Positions 8,201 through 17,734 are shown, counted from the stretch's first letter. The stretch is 64,000 nucleotides of DNA from an uncultured Clostridia bacterium (GCA_947625785.1 CANQPS010000010.1:1-64000); one strand, 5' to 3'. The notes: generated by a model not told the origin, from the sequence alone. Translations and numbers: made by a program.

Positions 8201-8687
8201 TGATATTGTGCCATCAGGAATTATATATTCACCTGCGTCATCAAGAACAGTGTCAAAAGACAATATTATTAAGGAAAAATCAGAAGTAGAAAAAGCTCAA
8301 AATACGAATATGAAAATGAATGGTCTTGTTATAGATGAAAATATAATTATAGACAGCGTAAAAGACTGTATGAACGGTGTCAAAAAAGATAAAAATGGTA
8401 AATCTAAGTCAATTATTACGATAGACGAAATGAAAATGCTGTTTGATAAAGTTGAAGATAATATTAAAAAAATGTACTTTAATATTCAAAAAGGGAATAT
8501 AAAAGTAAATCCTACTTCTCATAAAAGTTATTTAAGTTGCGATTATTGTGATTACAGAAGTATATGCTGTTTTGAAAATAATATGAAAATTAATGATATT
8601 ATCGAGAGTGACAAAGAAGAGGTTCTTAAAAATTTAAAAGAAGAATTTTTAGAAAAGGAGAAAATAAGCAATGCCGGAACTAACTAA
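5277..8687 (+). CDS. addB: ATP-dependent helicase-nuclease AddAB, subunit B
   Basis: This 1136-residue subunit belongs to the AddAB complex, which resects double-strand breaks up to a Chi site and loads RecA. The Walker A motif GGSGTGKT is at residues 7-14. The C-terminal nuclease part has VIDYKTGKK, and the four iron-sulfur cysteines of AddB are visible: one in HTCSCKY and the CDYCDYRSIC triad (CxxCx5C) near the end. ATG 5277 follows AGGAGAAAG. The 3' end overlaps addA by 17 bases, so the subunits are translationally coupled. Length is typical and no lesion is seen. Confidence 0.95.
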   Translation: MLHFINGGSGTGKTTIVINKIAEYISNSQKNVYFIVPEQQSFESKKILLNTLGEQSVNKVEIITFSRFPDFLMRICGGFCGEKIDDGGKRILMSCAIDEVKDKLKIYSEQSNNIDFIEMMLAIIKEYKSECISVDMLYRVSNKFEKSVLKNKLLDCALIYQVYSAMLDEKYIDTDDDLDRVTEILKSNNIFSNSVIFVDGFSGFTLQQFGVIECIVKQCDDFFITLPSRDIIIKKGSIFTQIENTKKSLIKIAENNNIIIDTPIECLKDYRHNKYNCEDIEYFADNIYSGNTDDLLPPPRNIKNIEIYNSNDKYEEITYIANQIKKLVFNKYSYKDIVVVTRDIDTYSNIISSVFSKCDIPLFMDIPHMVDGKPLIKLIMSAFNIVKYGFDTSYVFAILKTELTNIDLYDISLLENYAYMWSLKPNEWKKEFTKNPNGFGCEENKELLDRLNELREIIITPIINFTKNIKCDNGAEMAKAVYTLLEELKVDEQIQEYSDYLKNQNVSEDLINEQERLWNVLVEVLDQMYMTLSDKHITVERFIDLFKIVVKCHDISYIPQRLDQVTIGTANRIRFHNPKIVFIIGAEEGVFPSIPTENGMFTDAERKTLMENDLPLINDIESLSLQEKYYTYMAVSAPSEKLFISYCNFDLSGGRIYKSSIVRELCNLLPDIETKTSSSLGIEEKLWNKALAFDMCADLFNMNDGLSSTLKNYFKGQFEYQSKIEAIQRQNVGDRFKFINPNNTHYIFSKNMSLSPSQIETYHTCSCKYLISYGFHIYARKKASIDFKEYGSLMHYILENIIKNNTQNGDNSFSNLYIKDNQNNEILDEKKLRTIIGEYLQSYINEMLGGMEDKSQRVQYMLNRLINTAFTVVSYVIKSLKDNKFKPVFFELAIDHSYKYNTIEPYEIKTENGNIYVTGKIDRVDILEDDKKYLRVIDYKTGKKLFSLNDVVNGLNMQMLIYLDTLYKTKNNLIGDIVPSGIIYSPASSRTVSKDNIIKEKSEVEKAQNTNMKMNGLVIDENIIIDSVKDCMNGVKKDKNGKSKSIITIDEMKMLFDKVEDNIKKMYFNIQKGNIKVNPTSHKSYLSCDYCDYRSICCFENNMKINDIIESDKEEVLKNLKEEFLEKEKISNAGTN

Positions 8688-11600
8688 ACAACAATATTCA
8701 GCTATAAATGCCCCAAGTGGAAATGGCAGTATAATAGTATCAGCAGGAGCGGGAGCAGGAAAAACTTTTGTACTTGTAAATAGGATAATTAACTCATTGG
8801 AAACAACTCCTTTAAATGAATTTCTCGTTGTTACATATACAAAAGCTGCTGCAAACGAAATGCGTCAAAGAATAAGTGATTTGCTCGAAGAACTTGTTGT
8901 AGAAAATCCAAATAATGATTTATATAAAAAACAACAGTCATTATTGCAAAGTACACAAATTTCAACAGTGCATAGTTTTTGTAAAAATTTGTTAAGCAAG
9001 TATCATTATAAACTCAATACATCTCCTAATTTTAGGGTTGCTGATGAAGGCGAATTATCCGTTATAAAACAGAAGACTTTTGACGAAACTATGGATATTA
9101 TGTATGACAGAAAAAATCCATATTTCTATGATTTTATTGAAAGTTTTTCGTCAGAGAAAAATGACAGAAATATGGAAAAATTGATTTATCAATTATTTGA
9201 CTTTTCTATGTCACACCCTTTTCCGGAAAAGTGGCTCGATGAAATATCAAATATGTTTATAACAGAAAGTAATATTGAGGAAAGCCAATGGGGCAAAGTT
9301 ATAATTGATTATGCAAAAGATTTATGTTCATATATAATAAATATATCTGAGAATAATTATAAGAATTCTTTTAATATTTCAAGCGATAAGTTAAGAGAAA
9401 AATATATAGATTGTTTTGAAAGTGATATAAATATTTTAAATAAAATATATGATGTTCTTGAAAATGGCAGTTGGAATGAGATATTTCAGATAGTTAATAC
9501 CACAAAACTCATATCTAAACCAAGAGTAAGTTCAAAAGAAAAAACACCTTTATTAGACCAATTGGATAATCAAAGGGAAACAGTAAAAGATTATATAAAA
9601 ACTCTCTCTGAATATTTTATTTTTGATGAAAATGAATGTATGACGGCAATAAAGAGTTTAGCACCTATTGTCAGACAATATACGGAAACCACAAAATTAT
9701 TTATTGACTTATACAGAAAGAAAAAACAAGAACAAAATATTATGGATTATAGCGATTTGGAGCACTACACATTAAAACTATTAATCAATGACGAAAACGG
9801 AAAACTTACAAGAACGGATATTGCAGAAGATATAGCAAAAAGTTTTTCACAGATTATAGTAGATGAATTTCAGGATACCAACGAAATTCAGGACAGAATT
9901 TTTAATGAAATATCATATAACGGAAAAGATTTATTTGTGGTAGGCGACCCGAAACAAAGTATTTACAGTTTCAGGCAAGCAAAGCCCCAAATATTTATTA
10001 ATAGGCGTGATAAAAGTAAACAATATGATGCGGGTGTCAAAGGCAATGTAAAAATAGATTTGGATAAAAATTTCAGAAGTCGACCGGAAGTAATTGATAG
10101 CTGTAATTTTATTTGTAGAAATATTATGTCAAAGAAGGTCGGAGGACTTGATTATGATGTAGTTGAAGAACTAAAATTAGGTGCGGATTTTGATAGGTTA
10201 GATACAAGCAAAGAAACAGAACTGCATCTTCTAAAATATGATAAAAAAGATAAAGTATCAGCCGAAGAAGTTGAGGCAGAATATATAGCAAATATAATAA
10301 AAGATATTATAAAAAATACAACCATATATGACAAAGGTACGCCAAGACCGGCTAAATACAGTGATATTTGTATTTTGCTTAGAAGTAAAAAAAATGTTGT
10401 TGAAAAATATGTTGAAACCTTATATAAAAAGGAAATACCTATTATAAATGAATCTTCAACAGGTCTGCTCTCATCAACAGAAATAGCAACAGTTATGGCA
10501 TTTTTAAGAGTTATTGATAATCCTTTGAGCGATGTACCTTTAATGGCAATTATGATGTGTTCAATATATGGATTTACTGTTGATGATTTAGCCGTCATCA
10601 GAGAAAAAAATAAAGATGTTCCCTTGTATAGCAATATAATTAATTTTATTGATAATGAGGAAAATATTTCGAGTTTTAGTGCGATAGTCAATAAATGTAA
10701 TAAATTAATGCAGGATATATCTTATTACCGTAAATTGTCGGCGACCGTTACAATAGATGAATTAATAGAAATGATATACGAAAAAAGCGGTTATCAGTAT
10801 ATAGTCCGTTCTATGCCAAACAGCGATTTAAGATTAAGAAATTTGCGAAAATTTAAAGAATATGCCGTTTCATACAGCCAAAAAGGTGTAAGAGATTTAG
10901 GTAATTTTATAAATTTTCTGGATTTACTGCACGAACAAGGTAAGGATATGGAGGTATCATCTGTCAGCAGTGAAGGTCAAAATGTTGTTAAAATTATGAG
11001 TATTCACGCATCAAAGGGTTTGGAATATCCTATATGTATTCTTGCCGGCTGCAGCAGAAATTTTAAAAATGAAACAGACAGTGTCATTTTTCATTCGGAG
11101 CTTGGCATAGGTATGAATAGATTTGATAAAGATTTAAAATGTAGTCAACCGACATTTATCCGCAAGGCTGTCAGCATAAAAAAGAAACAAGATGAGAAAT
11201 CAGAAGAAATAAGAATTTTATATGTTGCATTGACAAGGGCAAGAGAAAAGTTGATTTTAATTTGCAGTACTGATGATACGAAAAAAATGCTCGATAATCT
11301 GTCAGGCGGATTAAAGAAGAATACCCCTGTAAACAGTTATAAAATTTATTCATCAAATAATTATAGCGATATGATTTTAAGCTGTGCGTTAAAATGTAAG
11401 GGCTGTGATGAATTGAGAAATATGGCTCAAATATCTGATGATATAGTAGATGATAATTCTCCGGAATGGATTTTCAAGTATAGCGAGTATGAAAAACAAG
11501 AAAATATAGATATTGAAGAACCAATTACCACTCCAAAACCAATTATTCCTAAATTAATGAATATAATTAGCGAAAGATTTTCATATAATTATCCTGATGA

Positions 11601-12213
11601 GGTATTAACTAAAATACCTACAATGGTTTCGGTTTCGGAAATTTCTCATCAAAATGAATATATTAACTCTAATGTATTAAAGAAACCTAATTTTACAAAA
11701 AATAATAATCTGTCAGCAACCGAACGAGGTACAGCAACACACGAATTTATGCAAAATGCGAATTATTTTTCGGCAAGACAGGATATTCAGTCAGAAATAA
11801 ACAGACTTGTAGATAATAAATATATAACTAAATTACAAGGTGACAGTATTGATAAAGGCAAAGTTTTAAAGTTCTTAAACAGTAATCTTATGGACAGAAT
11901 TTTAAAAAGCAATAATGTGTATAAGGAATATAGATTTGTAATAAATATTAAAGCCAATGAAATAGACAGCAGTATTGAAAGTCAGGAAAATGTTGTTATG
12001 CAGGGAGCTGTTGACTGTGTCTTTGTGGAGGGAAATGAACTTGTTATAGTCGATTATAAAACCGATAAAATTTACGAGCCAGAGAAGTTTATTGAAAATT
12101 ATTCAAAACAGTTAAAATTATATAAATTTGCTATGGAAAGGTGTATGCAAATGAAAGTAAAAGAGTGCATAATATATTCTATAAATCTCAATAGAGAAAT
12201 TTTGGTGACATAA
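8671..12213 (+). CDS. addA: ATP-dependent helicase-nuclease AddAB, subunit A
   Basis: This 1180-residue UvrD/Rep-type helicase is joined to a RecB-type nuclease. It carries Walker A SAGAGAGKT near residue 25, helicase motif II IIVDEFQDTN, FVVGDPKQSIYSFR, the motif VKIMSIHASKGLEYP, and LYVALTRAREKL. Near the C-terminus is the nuclease signature VIVDYKTDK. It translocates 3' to 5' and cuts the 3' strand in the AddAB complex. The start lies inside addB, with AAAAGGAG before it, and mntP follows after 25 bases. The gene looks intact. Confidence 0.95.
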   Translation: MPELTKQQYSAINAPSGNGSIIVSAGAGAGKTFVLVNRIINSLETTPLNEFLVVTYTKAAANEMRQRISDLLEELVVENPNNDLYKKQQSLLQSTQISTVHSFCKNLLSKYHYKLNTSPNFRVADEGELSVIKQKTFDETMDIMYDRKNPYFYDFIESFSSEKNDRNMEKLIYQLFDFSMSHPFPEKWLDEISNMFITESNIEESQWGKVIIDYAKDLCSYIINISENNYKNSFNISSDKLREKYIDCFESDINILNKIYDVLENGSWNEIFQIVNTTKLISKPRVSSKEKTPLLDQLDNQRETVKDYIKTLSEYFIFDENECMTAIKSLAPIVRQYTETTKLFIDLYRKKKQEQNIMDYSDLEHYTLKLLINDENGKLTRTDIAEDIAKSFSQIIVDEFQDTNEIQDRIFNEISYNGKDLFVVGDPKQSIYSFRQAKPQIFINRRDKSKQYDAGVKGNVKIDLDKNFRSRPEVIDSCNFICRNIMSKKVGGLDYDVVEELKLGADFDRLDTSKETELHLLKYDKKDKVSAEEVEAEYIANIIKDIIKNTTIYDKGTPRPAKYSDICILLRSKKNVVEKYVETLYKKEIPIINESSTGLLSSTEIATVMAFLRVIDNPLSDVPLMAIMMCSIYGFTVDDLAVIREKNKDVPLYSNIINFIDNEENISSFSAIVNKCNKLMQDISYYRKLSATVTIDELIEMIYEKSGYQYIVRSMPNSDLRLRNLRKFKEYAVSYSQKGVRDLGNFINFLDLLHEQGKDMEVSSVSSEGQNVVKIMSIHASKGLEYPICILAGCSRNFKNETDSVIFHSELGIGMNRFDKDLKCSQPTFIRKAVSIKKKQDEKSEEIRILYVALTRAREKLILICSTDDTKKMLDNLSGGLKKNTPVNSYKIYSSNNYSDMILSCALKCKGCDELRNMAQISDDIVDDNSPEWIFKYSEYEKQENIDIEEPITTPKPIIPKLMNIISERFSYNYPDEVLTKIPTMVSVSEISHQNEYINSNVLKKPNFTKNNNLSATERGTATHEFMQNANYFSARQDIQSEINRLVDNKYITKLQGDSIDKGKVLKFLNSNLMDRILKSNNVYKEYRFVINIKANEIDSSIESQENVVMQGAVDCVFVEGNELVIVDYKTDKIYEPEKFIENYSKQLKLYKFAMERCMQMKVKECIIYSINLNREILVT

Positions 12214-12238
12214 ATACAGAAAAGGGGAAACTCTATAT

Positions 12239-12820
12239 ATGGATTATTTTTCTGTTATGTGTATAGGTGTGGGTCTATCAATGGACGCATTTGCGGTCGC
12301 TGTTTCAAATGGAGCAGTCAGCAGAAAAGTACGAGTATTGCAAGTATTTAGGATAGCATTTTTCTTCGGACTGTTTCAGGCTGTTATGCCGGTAATCGGC
12401 TGGATTATGGGTAAAGCGGGAGAGGATATAATTAAAGGAATAGACCATTGGATAGCATTTATATTATTAGGCTATATAGGCATAAAAATGATATACGGTG
12501 CATTAAAAGACAATAATACAGATAATAATATACATAATTCATATATAAAAACAAAAACATTAATTTTATTTGCGATTGCAACAAGTATAGATGCACTTGC
12601 AACAGGTATAATATTACCTTATGCCGCAAATGTAGTGAGTATATCTGATTTAATTTTATCAGTATGTATTATAGGATTGATAACATTTTCAATATCTGTA
12701 ATTGGTGTATATATAGGTAAAAAATTTGGTGAAATGTTATCTTCTAAGGCAGAGATATTTGGCGGAATAGTACTGATATTTATAGGTACTAAAATATTAA
12801 TAGAACACTTATTTTTTTAA
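12239..12820 (+). CDS. mntP: Manganese efflux pump MntP
   Basis: This 193-residue membrane protein has about six transmembrane helices and two internally related halves, each carrying an acidic residue in a helix (SMDAFAVAVSNG and TSIDALATGI). These are the marks of MntP/YebN, which exports Mn2+ across the cytoplasmic membrane. AAGGGGAAA precedes ATG 12239. It is only 25 bases from addA, so the usual manganese riboswitch has no room here; expression probably reads through from addBA. Confidence 0.9.
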   Translation: MDYFSVMCIGVGLSMDAFAVAVSNGAVSRKVRVLQVFRIAFFFGLFQAVMPVIGWIMGKAGEDIIKGIDHWIAFILLGYIGIKMIYGALKDNNTDNNIHNSYIKTKTLILFAIATSIDALATGIILPYAANVVSISDLILSVCIIGLITFSISVIGVYIGKKFGEMLSSKAEIFGGIVLIFIGTKILIEHLFF

Positions 12821-12901
12821 AAATAGCCGGTAATGACATATTAAGAAATTAATGTGTCATTACTTTTTTATTTGAGTAGAATATTAAGGGGGTGATTTAT
12901 T

Positions 12902-13552
12902 TTGTATAGGAGATTTAGAAGAAATATTGATATTAAAAGGGTAAAGCGATTTAGAAGAATGATATTATTTTTATTGTTAATTGCAGTAATTATATTTATT
13001 ATAATAGAGTATAGAATACGCCCTATAATGGAAAATATTATTGAAAATAAATCAAATCGTCTGGCAACATTATCTATAAATAATGCCATAACCGAAATAA
13101 TAGAAAATAATAATATTACATATAATGAATTATCTACAATACAACGAAATGATGAAGGTGAGATTATTGCCATAGAATCAAATATTGCACAAATAAATAA
13201 ATTAAAGTCAATTATAACACTTGCAATTCAGGATAATTTTGATGGTGTTAATGAATATGAAATAGAAATTCCAATAGGAACACTTTTAGGAAGTGAGATT
13301 TTTGTTGGCAGAGGCGGAAACATAAAGGTATATGTATCAATGTCGGGTACAACATTAACGGATATAGTTAGTACATTTGAATCAGTTGGTATAAATCAAA
13401 CTAAACATAGTATTATTGTTAATATAACAGCAAGTATAGATGTTACGACACCATCATATCAGGATACAATAAATATAACTACAAGTATTCCATTGGCAGA
13501 AACAGTTATAGTCGGTGATGTACCAAATCTATATGCCCAAAATGCAGTATAA
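12902..13552 (+). CDS. yunB: Sporulation protein YunB family
   Basis: This 216-residue protein has a basic N-terminus, one membrane anchor at about 20-40 and an extracytoplasmic domain with IPIGTLLGSEIFVGRGG and IDVTTPSYQDTINITTSIPLAETVIVG. These blocks match YunB, a protein made under sigma-E in Bacillus and needed for efficient spore formation; its biochemical role is unknown. The start is TTG 12902, fixed by GGGGGTGAT 12888-12896. It is the second sporulation gene of the window. Confidence 0.88.
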   Translation: MYRRFRRNIDIKRVKRFRRMILFLLLIAVIIFIIIEYRIRPIMENIIENKSNRLATLSINNAITEIIENNNITYNELSTIQRNDEGEIIAIESNIAQINKLKSIITLAIQDNFDGVNEYEIEIPIGTLLGSEIFVGRGGNIKVYVSMSGTTLTDIVSTFESVGINQTKHSIIVNITASIDVTTPSYQDTINITTSIPLAETVIVGDVPNLYAQNAV

Positions 13553-13698
13553 ATACCTTAAACTTGCGAAATAATAGTTTATAATATGGCAAAACAACCT
13601 TAGTATGAGTAAATTTGCAAAAACATCTTGATTTTTGCAAGTGTAACATATAAAATTATAGTACTGTTATTATTTGAGTAATTAGAGGTTTTAAATTT

Positions 13699-14565
13699 AT
13701 GGATACACATCTTTTAGCAAAAATTGAAAATAATATGGGGAATTTTTCAAAAGGTCAGAAACTAATCGCAAAATATATAGAGGAGCATTATGATAAAGCG
13801 GCATTTATGACGGCCTCAAAACTTGGCAGTACTGTTGGTGTAAGCGAATCAACAGTAGTAAGATTTGCAGCTGAATTAGGATACAGCGGTTATCCTAAAT
13901 TGCAAAAGGCTATGCAGGAAATGATTAGGGATAGATTGACCTCTGTACAACGCATAGAAGTAACAAGCAGCAGAATAGGCAATTCTGATGTCCTGGAAAG
14001 TGTGTTAAATCAGGATATAGAAAAAATACGCAGAACTCTTGAAGAAACAAGCAAAGAAGATTTTTATAAGGCAGTAGATGTTATCTCAAAAGCTAAAAAT
14101 ATATACATATATGCTGTTCGCAGTGCAGCAGCATTGGCATCATTTTTAGGCTACTATTACTCGCTTATATTTGAAAATGTAAATATAATAAATACAAACG
14201 GAAAATCGAATATCTATGAAAGTATGTTTAGAATAAATAAAGATGATGTTATGATAGGAATTAGTTTTCCGAGATATTCAACATCAACAGTTGATGCGGT
14301 AAAATTTGCTTCTAACAGGGGTGCAAAAGTTATAGCTATTACTGATAGTATGGCATCACCCGTTGTAAAACCTGCGGATTATGTTATAATAGCAAAAAGT
14401 GATATGGCATCAGTGGTAGATTCGTTAGTTGCACCTTTAAGTGTAATAAATGCACTTATAGTTGCAACCGTTTTAAATAAAAAAGATGATGTATATGTAA
14501 TATTTAATGATTTGGAGAATATTTGGGCAGAGTATGAAGTATATGAAAAGGATAGAGAAGAATGA
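13699..14565 (+). CDS. RpiR-family transcriptional regulator (HTH-SIS)
   Basis: This 288-residue protein has an N-terminal RpiR helix-turn-helix (about 1-77, with MTASKLGSTVGVSESTVVRFAAELGYSGYP) followed by a SIS domain (about 105-240) that binds phosphosugars in this family. Such regulators control sugar-phosphate or amino-sugar genes. No sugar genes lie nearby. It overlaps the following flavoprotein gene by four bases (ATGA), so the pair forms an operon. Its upstream region holds a TTGCAAAAAC hairpin (TTGCAAAAACATCTTGATTTTTGCAA), a possible autoregulatory site. The ligand cannot be predicted. Confidence 0.85.
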   Translation: MDTHLLAKIENNMGNFSKGQKLIAKYIEEHYDKAAFMTASKLGSTVGVSESTVVRFAAELGYSGYPKLQKAMQEMIRDRLTSVQRIEVTSSRIGNSDVLESVLNQDIEKIRRTLEETSKEDFYKAVDVISKAKNIYIYAVRSAAALASFLGYYYSLIFENVNIINTNGKSNIYESMFRINKDDVMIGISFPRYSTSTVDAVKFASNRGAKVIAITDSMASPVVKPADYVIIAKSDMASVVDSLVAPLSVINALIVATVLNKKDDVYVIFNDLENIWAEYEVYEKDREE

Positions 14566-15809
14566 TGGAAGATAATTATATTAAAAAGGTTCTTGTAATT
14601 GGCGGAGGTGCAGGTGGTTCAATGGCTGCTATTACGGCAAGTCAATGCGGAGCTGATGTAACCATAATAGAAAAAAATAATCGTATAGGCAGAAAAATTA
14701 TGATTACGGGCAAAGGAAGATGTAATTTAACAAATAATTGTACGATACAAACATTTATAGATTCTGTTCCGACAAATGCAAGATTTCTTTATAGTGCAAT
14801 TAATAGATTTACTCCACAAGATACAATGAATTTCTTTGAAAATAATGGTATGCCTGTAAAAACTGAAAGGGGAAATAGGGTATTTCCGCAATCTGATAAA
14901 TCGGTTGATGTGGTTGATACTTTAAGAAAAGTTATAAAGAATCAAAAAATTTCTATTGTGCAGGATAATTGTATATCGCTTATTATTGAAAACGGAATTG
15001 TTAAAGGCGTTGAATGTGAAAGCGGAAAAAAATATTTTGCTGATAGTGTAATATTGGCGTGTGGTGGAAAATCTTATTCAAGTACAGGCTCAAATGGATA
15101 TGGGTATGTTATTGCAAGACAGGCGGGGCATAATATAATTACACCTAAGCCTTCTTTAGTACCTTTGGTATCAAGCAACGATTTTTGCAAAGAATTACAA
15201 GGTTTATCACTCAAAAATATTGCAATTAAAGTTATAGAAAATCTTTCCAAAAAGGTTATATATGACGATTTCGGAGAATTATTATTTACACACTTTGGAA
15301 TGTCAGGACCTACAATTCTAAGTGCGTCAGCACATATGAAAAAGATGACAACTGATAAATATTCTGTTATAATAGATATGAAACCTGCGTTATCTGAGGA
15401 ACAACTTGATAATAGATTACAGCGGGATTTTTCTGAGAATATTAATAAAGATTTCGCAAATTCATTATCGTCACTTTTACCAAGAAAGTTAATACCTGTT
15501 ATAATAAGGTTATCTGATATAGATGGCGAAACAAAATGTAACGCAATTACTAAACAACAGCGTAGAAACTTTGTTAAATTAATAAAGGGTTTAGAAGTTA
15601 AAATAAGCGGATTTAGACCAATAGAAGAAGCCATAGTGACTTCCGGCGGTGTATGTGTAGATGAAATAAATCCAAAAACTATGCAGTCCAAATTAGTTAA
15701 AAATTTGTATTTTGCAGGTGAAATGATTGATGTTGACGCATATACAGGTGGTTTTAACTTGCAAATAGCTTTTTCTACCGGATATTTAGCAGGTGAAAAT
15801 TCTGTATAA
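14562..15809 (+). CDS. BaiN/HI0933-type FAD-dependent oxidoreductase
   Basis: This 415-residue flavoprotein has an FAD-binding Rossmann motif VIGGGAGGSMAA near residue 12, then IGRKIMITGKGRCNLTN, the signature of the HI0933/BaiN family. The C-terminal FAD motif YFAGEMIDVDAYTGGFN is followed by LQIAFSTGYLAG. One member, BaiN, is proposed to act in bile-acid dehydroxylation, but most are uncharacterised conserved genes, so no substrate is claimed. It is coupled to the RpiR gene upstream, and cmk follows 26 bases after its stop. Confidence 0.85.
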   Translation: MMEDNYIKKVLVIGGGAGGSMAAITASQCGADVTIIEKNNRIGRKIMITGKGRCNLTNNCTIQTFIDSVPTNARFLYSAINRFTPQDTMNFFENNGMPVKTERGNRVFPQSDKSVDVVDTLRKVIKNQKISIVQDNCISLIIENGIVKGVECESGKKYFADSVILACGGKSYSSTGSNGYGYVIARQAGHNIITPKPSLVPLVSSNDFCKELQGLSLKNIAIKVIENLSKKVIYDDFGELLFTHFGMSGPTILSASAHMKKMTTDKYSVIIDMKPALSEEQLDNRLQRDFSENINKDFANSLSSLLPRKLIPVIIRLSDIDGETKCNAITKQQRRNFVKLIKGLEVKISGFRPIEEAIVTSGGVCVDEINPKTMQSKLVKNLYFAGEMIDVDAYTGGFNLQIAFSTGYLAGENSV

Positions 15810-15835
15810 ATTAAAGTTTTGGAGTTGAAATATAA

Positions 15836-16498
15836 ATGATAGCGGTAGCAATAGATGGGCCTGCCGGAGCAGGCAAAAGTACAATAGCTAAAATATTAGC
15901 TAAAAAAGTGAATTTTATTTATATAGATACAGGTGCATTATATCGAACGATAACACTTAGCGTTTTAAGAAATAAAATATCAGTAGATGATATTGAGAGT
16001 ATTGGCGGAATATTAAAAAATTTAAAAATCTCATTAAAATTTATTAATGGTGAACAAAGAGTGTTTATAGACAATGAAGATGTTTCTGATTTTATTCGTA
16101 CGGAAGAAATATCTTTAAATACATCAAAAATTGCGAGTATTCCAATAGTGAGAGAATATCTGTTGAATTTCCAAAGGGATTTTGCACAGAAAAATAATGT
16201 TATTATGGACGGTCGTGATATAGGAACAGTCGTTTTGCCAAATGCACAACTGAAAATATTTCTTACCGCTTCACCGGAGATAAGAGCTGAAAGACGCTTT
16301 AATCAACTCGCAGAAAGCGGTCAGAATGAAAAATATGAAGATATTTTACAGAAAGTAAAACAAAGAGATTATGAAGATTCTCATAGAAAAATTGCACCAT
16401 TAGTGCCGGCAAAAGATGCTGTTATATTAGATACATCTAACGATACTTTGGAACAGTCAGTTGAGCGTCTTGCAGAACTTATTAAAAAATTATTATAA
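15836..16498 (+). CDS. cmk: Cytidylate kinase
   Basis: This 220-residue kinase phosphorylates CMP and dCMP. The P-loop GPAGAGKST is near residues 8-16, followed by YIDTGALYRT. DGRDIGTVVLP and the lid RRFNQL are typical of Cmk. It opens the cluster cmk-plsC-plsC-ispH/rpsA; cmk next to ispH-rpsA is a common arrangement in Clostridia. ATG 15836 follows GGAGTTGAAATATAA. The gene looks intact. Confidence 0.95.
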   Translation: MIAVAIDGPAGAGKSTIAKILAKKVNFIYIDTGALYRTITLSVLRNKISVDDIESIGGILKNLKISLKFINGEQRVFIDNEDVSDFIRTEEISLNTSKIASIPIVREYLLNFQRDFAQKNNVIMDGRDIGTVVLPNAQLKIFLTASPEIRAERRFNQLAESGQNEKYEDILQKVKQRDYEDSHRKIAPLVPAKDAVILDTSNDTLEQSVERLAELIKKLL

Positions 16499-16514
16499 AC
16501 AGGAGAATTTTATA

Positions 16515-17123
16515 ATGGATATTTTTTATAATATAGAAAAAGCATTAGCAAGACCTTTCTTAAAATTAATTTTCTTTTATAAGTGCAACGACAGAAAAAA
16601 TTTACCGAAAGATAAATCTTTTATAGTATGCTGCAATCATTTGTCTAATGCAGATCCAATAATTTTATCGGCTTTATCAAGAAGAAAAATTCATTATATG
16701 GCAAAAGCAGAGCTTTTTAAAAATAAGTTTGCAGGTGCTATTTTAAAGGCACACGGAGCATTTCCCGTTGTAAGAGGTGCGGGTGACGGAAAAGCTATTT
16801 CTAAGGGTGAAGAAATATTGAAGGAGGGCAAAATCCTTGGTATATTTATAGAAGGAACCCGTTCAAAAACGGGAGAATTACAAAAGCCAAAATCCGGTGC
16901 CGCTATGATAGCTTGGCAAACAAAAACACCTATTATTCCGGTTTGTATTACACCAAAAAATAAGAAAATTAAGTTTTTCAATAAAGTTACTGTATCTTGG
17001 GGAAAGCCTCTTTATATGGAAGACTTAGGTCTTATAAGCGGTGACATCAAAGAAATAAGAGATGCAAGCCGCATAATTATGGAAAAAATTTCAGAGATGA
17101 GAGAGCGTGATTTACAAAAATGA
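16515..17123 (+). CDS. plsC: 1-acyl-sn-glycerol-3-phosphate acyltransferase (first copy)
   Basis: This 202-residue acyltransferase makes phosphatidic acid from lysophosphatidic acid. The catalytic NHLSNAD (His42, Asp47; HxxxxD) and the substrate block FIEGTRSKTG are intact. ATG 16515 is chosen because CAGGAG lies just upstream; a longer frame from 16461 would run back into cmk without a ribosome binding site. It ends in a four-base ATGA overlap with a second plsC-like gene. Confidence 0.9.
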   Translation: MDIFYNIEKALARPFLKLIFFYKCNDRKNLPKDKSFIVCCNHLSNADPIILSALSRRKIHYMAKAELFKNKFAGAILKAHGAFPVVRGAGDGKAISKGEEILKEGKILGIFIEGTRSKTGELQKPKSGAAMIAWQTKTPIIPVCITPKNKKIKFFNKVTVSWGKPLYMEDLGLISGDIKEIRDASRIIMEKISEMRERDLQK

Positions 17124-17734
17124 TGTATTGGTTAATGGCATATATAGCTAAAATATTTTTTAGAATAGCGTATCCCGTAAAATTTATCGGTAAAGATAAT
17201 ATCCCAAAAAATGACAATGGATATATATTATGCAGTAATCATAAATCAGTCGCTGACCCTATAATGCTTACCATACCTTTTAGAAAAAGATTATATTTTA
17301 TGGCAAAATTAGAGTTATTTACTAATCACGGCAAACTTGCTTCAAAATTTTTGAAGTCATTAGGAGCGTTTCCCGTAAACAGAAATTCTGCTGATAAAGA
17401 TTCAATATCAAAAGCAGAAAATCTATTAAGGGAAAATAAAATTGTAGCAATATTCCCACAGGGAACCTGTGTAAGAAATGATGATTTTTCTTTTAAGGCT
17501 AAGGCAGGGGCTGCTTTGCTTTCAGCACAAACAGGTGTAAATATATTGCCCGTCAGTATTTATTCAAAAGGTAAGATAAGACCTTTTAAAAAAATAACAG
17601 TACGCATAGGAAAAATGATAGAGTGGTCTGAACTTGGTTTTATAAACGGAACACTTAAAGAAAGCAGAATTGCAGCAAAAATTATCAGTGAAAAAATTAC
17701 TAATCAACTTTTAAAAAAGCATAATAAAAAGTAA
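17120..17734 (+). CDS. PlsC-family acyltransferase (second, divergent copy)
   Basis: This 204-residue paralogue of the preceding gene keeps the catalytic NHKSVAD (His41, Asp46). Its third block reads FPQGTCVRND where active PlsC proteins usually have FPEGTRS, so Glu is Gln and Arg is Cys. It may use another acyl acceptor or have altered activity. Translation is coupled to the upstream copy through ATGA. The fused ispH-rpsA gene follows after 27 bases. Confidence 0.85.
   Translation: MMYWLMAYIAKIFFRIAYPVKFIGKDNIPKNDNGYILCSNHKSVADPIMLTIPFRKRLYFMAKLELFTNHGKLASKFLKSLGAFPVNRNSADKDSISKAENLLRENKIVAIFPQGTCVRNDDFSFKAKAGAALLSAQTGVNILPVSIYSKGKIRPFKKITVRIGKMIEWSELGFINGTLKESRIAAKIISEKITNQLLKKHNKK

Noticed and set aside
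10152-10691. 179-codon antisense frame within addA
   Set aside because: It is the shadow of a clear AddA coding region; no ribosome binding site or independent motif.
12820-12901. Manganese riboswitch near mntP
   Set aside because: mntP starts 25 bases after addA, leaving no room for a leader, and the downstream gap holds only a short repeat.
15074-15691. 205-codon antisense frame within the BaiN-type gene
   Set aside because: Mirror of conserved FAD-protein sequence in the opposite strand; low-complexity Ser/Ile/Leu translation.
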